Source: Candidatus Thorarchaeota archaeon (GTDB lineage Archaea; Asgardarchaeota; Thorarchaeia; Thorarchaeales; Thorarchaeaceae). From it: 7,276 bases of DNA. The stretch's first letter is position 1. The number at the start of each line of letters is the position of its first letter. The position numbers and the translations under genes are program-made. Below the pieces are notes generated by a model. It was not told the DNA's origin and ran no database searches. It saw only the letters and a list, made by a program, of their open reading frames with translations. Of this stretch, positions 4,942 through 7,276 are shown one piece after another. Where the stretch lies: positions 1-7,276 of the forward strand of contig DAOWNS010000091.1 of NCBI GenBank assembly GCA_030642465.1, in the 5' to 3' direction.

Positions 4942-6621
4942 ATGGTTCGTTCCAAGGGTGTGACAATCGCGGTTAAGGTTCCCATTAAGTGGGAACCAAT
5001 GACCAAGAGAACTAAGCAGAGGCTTAGACAAATCGTCGGGCGTGACACCCGAGTCATTCGTGCTTTTCTTGGAGTGATTGAACAGCACGAAAATGAATTG
5101 ATGATGGGTCGCAGATTGGAACGGATTAATGAAAGCAAACTGGACACACTCACGATAACTGCCGTCAAGGTCAAGCCGGGCTATAGTCAGCGACTAAATG
5201 TACCTCATGACTTCAAGAAGCGCTTTCCAAGGATATCACACAATGAAATCCAAGAATGCAGACAGACCGCGGTGGCGCTTTATGAGAGCTACCTCGGATT
5301 GAGGGGCAAAAGAGGACGAAAGGCTTCAAAACCGTGCGCGGTCAACTCGACGAGGAGAATTCCACGCTGGGCTTTCTCTCAGAGATTCAAACTCTTTGAG
5401 AAGGCAAATGCAACTTCTCGCTGGTGGCTCAATCTGCGAGATTCCTTTGACTCAATTCCTGAGGGTCGAAGAATTCATGATCGATTGACCGTTCCCCTGA
5501 GAATTTCGCCCTTCCATCTGAACCAGTTCAAAAGGGGTGAAGTCAAGGCTCTGCAAATATTCACTGATGACTCCAAAAAGTGGTGGGTGATCTTTGCTGT
5601 ACGTGTAGATACACCTGAACATCCTAACGAGTTCCTTCCACGTGCTGTTCTCGGCATCGATTTAGGAATTAGGAAGGCTGCATGTACTACGCTGGTAACT
5701 CCTACAAAGGTCAGAGAAACCCGCTACTTCAAGCAGAAGGGCAAACAAGATGCACTGAAAAGACTTGACCAGAGAATTTCTGACCTTCAAAGCACTGTAG
5801 ACACCCGATTCAATAGAGGTCAGAACGCCGATATGGTGTTGGTGAAGACACGTGCACTCAAGCATAAACGAGAGAATGTGTCCAAGGAGTACGACCGCAT
5901 ACTCGTGAATCAGCTCCTGGACTACATCATTGGGCTGTCCAATAAGTACACTCTCTACATAGCTCTGGGTAGATTGAAGGGAATTCGTGGTGGTGCACGT
6001 CGAGGTAACTTCAAGGGTCGCAAGTTCCGTGGAATGATTCACAGATGGACCTTTGCTAGAACCACCAACAGCCTCAAGCATCAGCTAGCACAGCTTGGTT
6101 GGCAGATTGAGGGCAAGAATACACACTTCAGGATTGTTCCAGAGAACTGGACATCCATTATGTGTTGGAAGTGTGGTCGAAAGGGCAACCGTCCAAAGCA
6201 GAACCTGTTTGTGTGTTCGACCTGCGGCAACAAGTGCAATGCTGACAAGAATGGCTCCATAAACATCGCTGGACGCCTAATTACGATCACAGAGTCACTT
6301 CATTCTGTGAGAGGACTAGGTTTCTGGACATGTGCAATTGAAAGAGCGCAAAGTTCAGGACCAAAAGCCCGAAGGAAGACATGTTCCTCTCGAGGGAAGT
6401 CCCTACCCCCCAAAAAGGACAATGCATCTGGTCCAGGGGGGTCCGCGGCTGTTCACCAAGTTCAATCGGACCTTCTCAGCTTCGGCGACGAAACTGGGAT
6501 GAGTGATAATGACCCCGCCGTGGAAAACACTGTGGTAAGACTCTCTGCTGCTGGAAGTGATGCTCCGGTAATAGTGCAGGAGAAAGAAGCCAGGTCTGTG
6601 GGAGGGATTTCATCCCGATGA
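4942..6621 (+). CDS. tnpB: TnpB-family RNA-guided nuclease (transposon protein), variant RuvC site, long C-terminal tail
   Basis: A 559-residue TnpB (OrfB of IS200/IS605-type elements), the family of programmable DNA nucleases related to Cas12 and Fanzor. The N-terminal third (about 1-230) is the WED/REC region. RuvC-I is GIDLG with D240. A long helical region follows (about 260-330). RuvC-II reads IALGRLKGIR, with Gly343 where the catalytic Glu usually stands. E401 in VPENWTS, just before the zinc ribbon, is a candidate replacement. The zinc ribbon has C408, C411, C425 and C428. RuvC-III is NADKNGSINIAGR with D435. Most family members end soon after this motif, but here 114 more residues follow, with no recognised domain, rich in Ser, Gly and charged residues. 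ATG 4942 is chosen over GTG 4936 because of TATA spacing. The frame is open throughout, so the gene looks intact. No TnpA is nearby. Confidence 0.92.
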   Translation: MVRSKGVTIAVKVPIKWEPMTKRTKQRLRQIVGRDTRVIRAFLGVIEQHENELMMGRRLERINESKLDTLTITAVKVKPGYSQRLNVPHDFKKRFPRISHNEIQECRQTAVALYESYLGLRGKRGRKASKPCAVNSTRRIPRWAFSQRFKLFEKANATSRWWLNLRDSFDSIPEGRRIHDRLTVPLRISPFHLNQFKRGEVKALQIFTDDSKKWWVIFAVRVDTPEHPNEFLPRAVLGIDLGIRKAACTTLVTPTKVRETRYFKQKGKQDALKRLDQRISDLQSTVDTRFNRGQNADMVLVKTRALKHKRENVSKEYDRILVNQLLDYIIGLSNKYTLYIALGRLKGIRGGARRGNFKGRKFRGMIHRWTFARTTNSLKHQLAQLGWQIEGKNTHFRIVPENWTSIMCWKCGRKGNRPKQNLFVCSTCGNKCNADKNGSINIAGRLITITESLHSVRGLGFWTCAIERAQSSGPKARRKTCSSRGKSLPPKKDNASGPGGSAAVHQVQSDLLSFGDETGMSDNDPAVENTVVRLSAAGSDAPVIVQEKEARSVGGISSR

Positions 6622-6729
6622 AGATAGACGAAGCTCCGACTAGGCCTTGGGTAGCGCCAAGGCTTGATGGTGACATCAAGTCGGGGAAGGGTGGAACACA
6701 GGAGTTTCCGAGAGTTGAGCTCACTCAAC
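6604..6729 (+). ncRNA. Candidate omega (right-end guide) RNA scaffold of the TnpB element
   Basis: Several strong helices follow one another at the 3' end of tnpB. Hairpin GGGAT-TTC-ATCCC (6604-6616) overlaps the last codons. CCGACT (6636-6641) pairs with AGTCGG (6679-6684) and closes a three-way junction holding GCCTTGG-GTAGCG-CCAAGGC (6644-6663) and TTGATG-GTGA-CATCAA (6664-6679), the latter with a GNRA tetraloop. A final hairpin GTTGAG-CTCA-CTCAAC ends at 6729. TnpB guide RNAs are known to come from exactly this place, with the guide copied from DNA just beyond the right end. The 5' limit is unknown and could reach into the coding sequence, where CCCCCC (6406-6411) can pair with GGGGGG (6436-6441). 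Confidence 0.6.
6713..6726 (-). repeat. Right copy of 14-base inverted repeat flanking tnpB
   Basis: AGTTGAGCTCACTC is the exact reverse complement of the sequence at 4885-4898. It begins 92 bases after the tnpB stop and forms most of the last hairpin of the candidate guide RNA. Confidence 0.65.
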
Positions 6730-6820
6730 CTATGGGAACGGGTCAGCCGGCTCGCCCTATCATTTCCTGTCACTGCGATGCGAGCGACAGATTTAGCTGA
6801 TTGGGTTATGAGTTGATTGG

Positions 6821-6830
6821 AATCACCAAA
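6821..6830 (+). repeat. Left 10-base direct repeat beside the long hairpin
   Basis: AATCACCAAA occurs here and again at 6927-6936, bracketing the hairpin at 6845-6926. A second weaker pair follows each copy: CCGATTCG at 6837 and CCAATTCG near 6950. Confidence 0.5.
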
Positions 6831-6844
6831 TCAGACCGATTCGT

Positions 6845-6926
6845 GATGACATTTGCGCACTCAAGACACCTTAGTTATCGAACAGAGCTAAGCTGTTTCC
6901 TTGGAGGTGACAGTGCGCCTGTCATC
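6845..6926 (+). ncRNA. Unexplained 82-base four-helix imperfect hairpin
   Basis: Four helices stack on one axis. GATGACA/TGTCATC (7 pairs) closes the base. A TTT/C internal loop leads to GCGCAC/GTGCGC (6 pairs). TCAAGA/ACA leads to CACCT/AGGTG (5 pairs). A larger internal loop leads to AACAG/CTGTT (5 pairs) with the 7-base loop AGCTAAG. That is 23 Watson-Crick pairs in 82 bases. It does not match a tRNA, a box C/D RNA (no CUGA box) or a clear H/ACA RNA (no ACA just after the stem). It could be a structured RNA or a small palindromic DNA element. Either strand could be the transcribed one. Confidence 0.5.
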
Positions 6927-6936
6927 AATCACCAAA
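6927..6936 (+). repeat. Right 10-base direct repeat beside the long hairpin
   Basis: AATCACCAAA is identical to 6821-6830 and starts directly at the foot of the hairpin. The spacing, with 14 bases on the other side, is not symmetrical, so a simple target duplication is not proven. Confidence 0.5.
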
Positions 6937-7002
6937 GCATTGAAGAGCCAATTCGCTTGACCAGAGTCTTGCGGTGAGTTCCTGCGGATTTGACTATAGC
7001 AA

Positions 7003-7124
7003 GCGGGAGTAGCCAAGAATGGTCAAAGGCGGCGGACTTAAGATCTTATGAAGATAAGGGGTCATTCGAATAGGATATCCGCTCTCGTAGGAGTTCGTGG
7101 GTTCAAGTCCCACCTCCCGCACCA
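7003..7124 (+). tRNA. tRNA-Leu (UAA) with a 34-base canonical intron
   Basis: The acceptor stem GCGGGAG (7003-7009) pairs perfectly with CTCCCGC (7114-7120). Discriminator A and an encoded CCA (7122-7124) follow. The D stem is GCC/GGC with GG in the loop. The anticodon stem GCGGA (7032-7036) pairs with TCCGC (7078-7082), and the loop carries TAA (7039-7041). A class II variable arm (CTC-GTAG-GAG type) lies between the anticodon stem and the T arm GTGGG-TTCAAGT-CCCAC. These mark a leucine isoacceptor. Confidence 0.95.
7043..7076 (+). other. tRNA-Leu intron at position 37/38
   Basis: Removal joins G37 to A38 and restores a seven-base anticodon loop. A bulge-helix-bulge is visible: CTTA (7037-7040) pairs with TAGG (7071-7074) through one G-U, with three-base bulges AGA and ATA, each cut between its second and third base. 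The inner part can fold as ATCTT-ATG-AAGAT or as a longer broken stem. Confidence 0.85.
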
Positions 7125-7162
7125 ATCCTTCTAATAGTGAAACATCCATCCAAGTGTAAGGC

Positions 7163-7179
7163 ATCTTCTGGGCGAAGAT
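7163..7179 (+). repeat. Small hairpin between tRNA-Leu and the next gene
   Basis: ATCTTC, loop TGGGC, and GAAGAT form a perfect 6-base-pair stem. It abuts the TATA-like TTTATG (7179-7184) of the next gene, so it could be an operator there or help end the tRNA transcript. Confidence 0.3.
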
Positions 7180-7184
7180 TTATG
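7179..7184 (+). promoter_or_regulatory. Possible TATA box of the gene at the right edge
   Basis: TTTATG lies about 26 bases before 7208, which would give a leader of roughly 20 bases containing AGGTGA. The box is weak in sequence, but its position fits. Confidence 0.35.
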
Positions 7185-7231
7185 ACCACACCAAAGGCGA
7201 AGAGATGCGGAGCTCATAGGTGAGGATGGAA

Positions 7232-7276
7232 TTGACTCTGAACGACTCTGGTTATAGGGGCCTGGTTCTTGAGAAA
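7232..7276 (+). CDS. Start of an unidentified protein (15 codons, cut by window edge)
   Basis: An open frame runs from TTG 7232 to the end of the window, reading LTLNDSGYRGLVLEK with Leu decoded as the initiator Met. AGGTGA (7218-7223) stands eight bases before the TTG, the same spacing as in front of TFE, and TTG starts are also used by PAN and DUF2110 here. An in-frame ATG at 7226 is only two bases from the ribosome site and is less likely. An in-frame TAG at 7217 limits the frame upstream. Too little is present to name the family. Confidence 0.5.
   Translation, partial: MTLNDSGYRGLVLEK

Larger units (their letters stand above)
4885..6729 (+). mobile_element. Solitary TnpB element (IS200/IS605-like, no TnpA)
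   Basis: The proposed unit runs from the left copy of a 14-base inverted repeat (4885-4898) to the end of the right hairpin (6714-6729). It contains its own promoter, tnpB, and a structured 3' region. No TnpA or serine recombinase is present, so it would depend on a transposase elsewhere. Both ends carry a hairpin that overlaps the repeat: CTGAC-TGAACAG-GTCAG (4897-4913) on the left and GTTGAG-CTCA-CTCAAC on the right. Subterminal hairpins are usual for IS200/IS605, while inverted repeats are not. True ends may lie some bases outside these marks, since no target motif could be fixed. Confidence 0.6.
6730..7002. other. Non-coding region between the TnpB element and tRNA-Leu
   Basis: No credible gene is seen on either strand. 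It contains a GC-rich nested palindrome around AGCCGGCT (about 6744-6762), a stem CTGATTGG/CCAAATCAG with one bulged base (6797-6832), and the long hairpin described separately. ATTTAG near 6790 could be a TATA box for a transcript from about 6818 that would cover the long hairpin and perhaps tRNA-Leu, since no good TATA box lies directly before that tRNA. Confidence 0.45.

Noticed and set aside
4885..6726. A DDE-transposase insertion sequence, suggested by inverted repeats.
   Set aside because: The only protein inside is a TnpB with RuvC and zinc-ribbon motifs. No DDE transposase and no clear target duplication were seen.
6618..6800. A 60-codon plus-strand frame that overlaps the tnpB stop as ATGA, like translational coupling.
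   Set aside because: It runs through the three-way-junction structure and right inverted repeat, resembles no protein family, and has no own ribosome site. It is better explained as the guide RNA region.
6843..6930. A box C/D RNA, prompted by GTGATGA at 6843-6849.
   Set aside because: No CTGA box D follows before 6930, and the C box is locked inside the perfect basal stem of the hairpin.
1..7276. A CRISPR array or toxin-antitoxin pair.
   Set aside because: No regularly spaced repeats were found, and no paired small overlapping genes of recognisable type are present.

Overview
The window is archaeal. It carries a proteasome-activating nucleotidase (PAN), an MBF1-type zinc-ribbon/HTH protein, the general transcription factor TFE, two tRNA genes whose introns sit in bulge-helix-bulge-like structures, and TATA-box promoters (BoxA) about 22-28 bases before likely transcript starts. 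Strong AGGTGA-type Shine-Dalgarno sites and several TTG/GTG starts are used. The lineage cannot be fixed from sequence alone. An Asgard (for example Thorarchaeota-like) or euryarchaeal origin fits the gene set, and this is an inference.

Left part (1-1568, minus strand): PAN is followed 29 bases later by the N-terminal third of a Trm5/Taw2-family tRNA G37-modification enzyme, which runs off the window edge. A short divergent promoter region (about 1569-1739) separates PAN from the plus-strand cluster.

Middle (1740-4479, plus strand): MBF1, TFE, a DUF2110 protein and a TlyA/FtsJ-like RNA 2'-O-methyltransferase. TFE has its own leader. DUF2110 and the methyltransferase overlap by 14 bases and are probably translated together. 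The cluster joins basal transcription with RNA modification. It is followed by tRNA-Val(UAC), which contains a 31-base intron near the anticodon-stem/variable-loop border instead of the usual 37/38 position.

Right part (about 4629-7002): a solitary TnpB (RNA-guided nuclease of the IS200/IS605-IS607 world) with no TnpA. It has a non-canonical RuvC-II site (Gly where Glu is expected, with a candidate replacement Glu next to the zinc ribbon) and a C-terminal tail of about 114 residues. A 14-base exact inverted repeat flanks the gene, and a strongly foldable segment after the stop codon is a good candidate for the omega/right-end guide RNA. Between this element and tRNA-Leu(UAA) lies an unexplained 82-base four-helix imperfect hairpin bracketed by 10-base direct repeats. 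The window ends with tRNA-Leu (34-base canonical intron) and the first codons of a new gene.

The most interesting items are the TnpB element with its structured right end, the isolated hairpin element, and the tRNA-Val intron.
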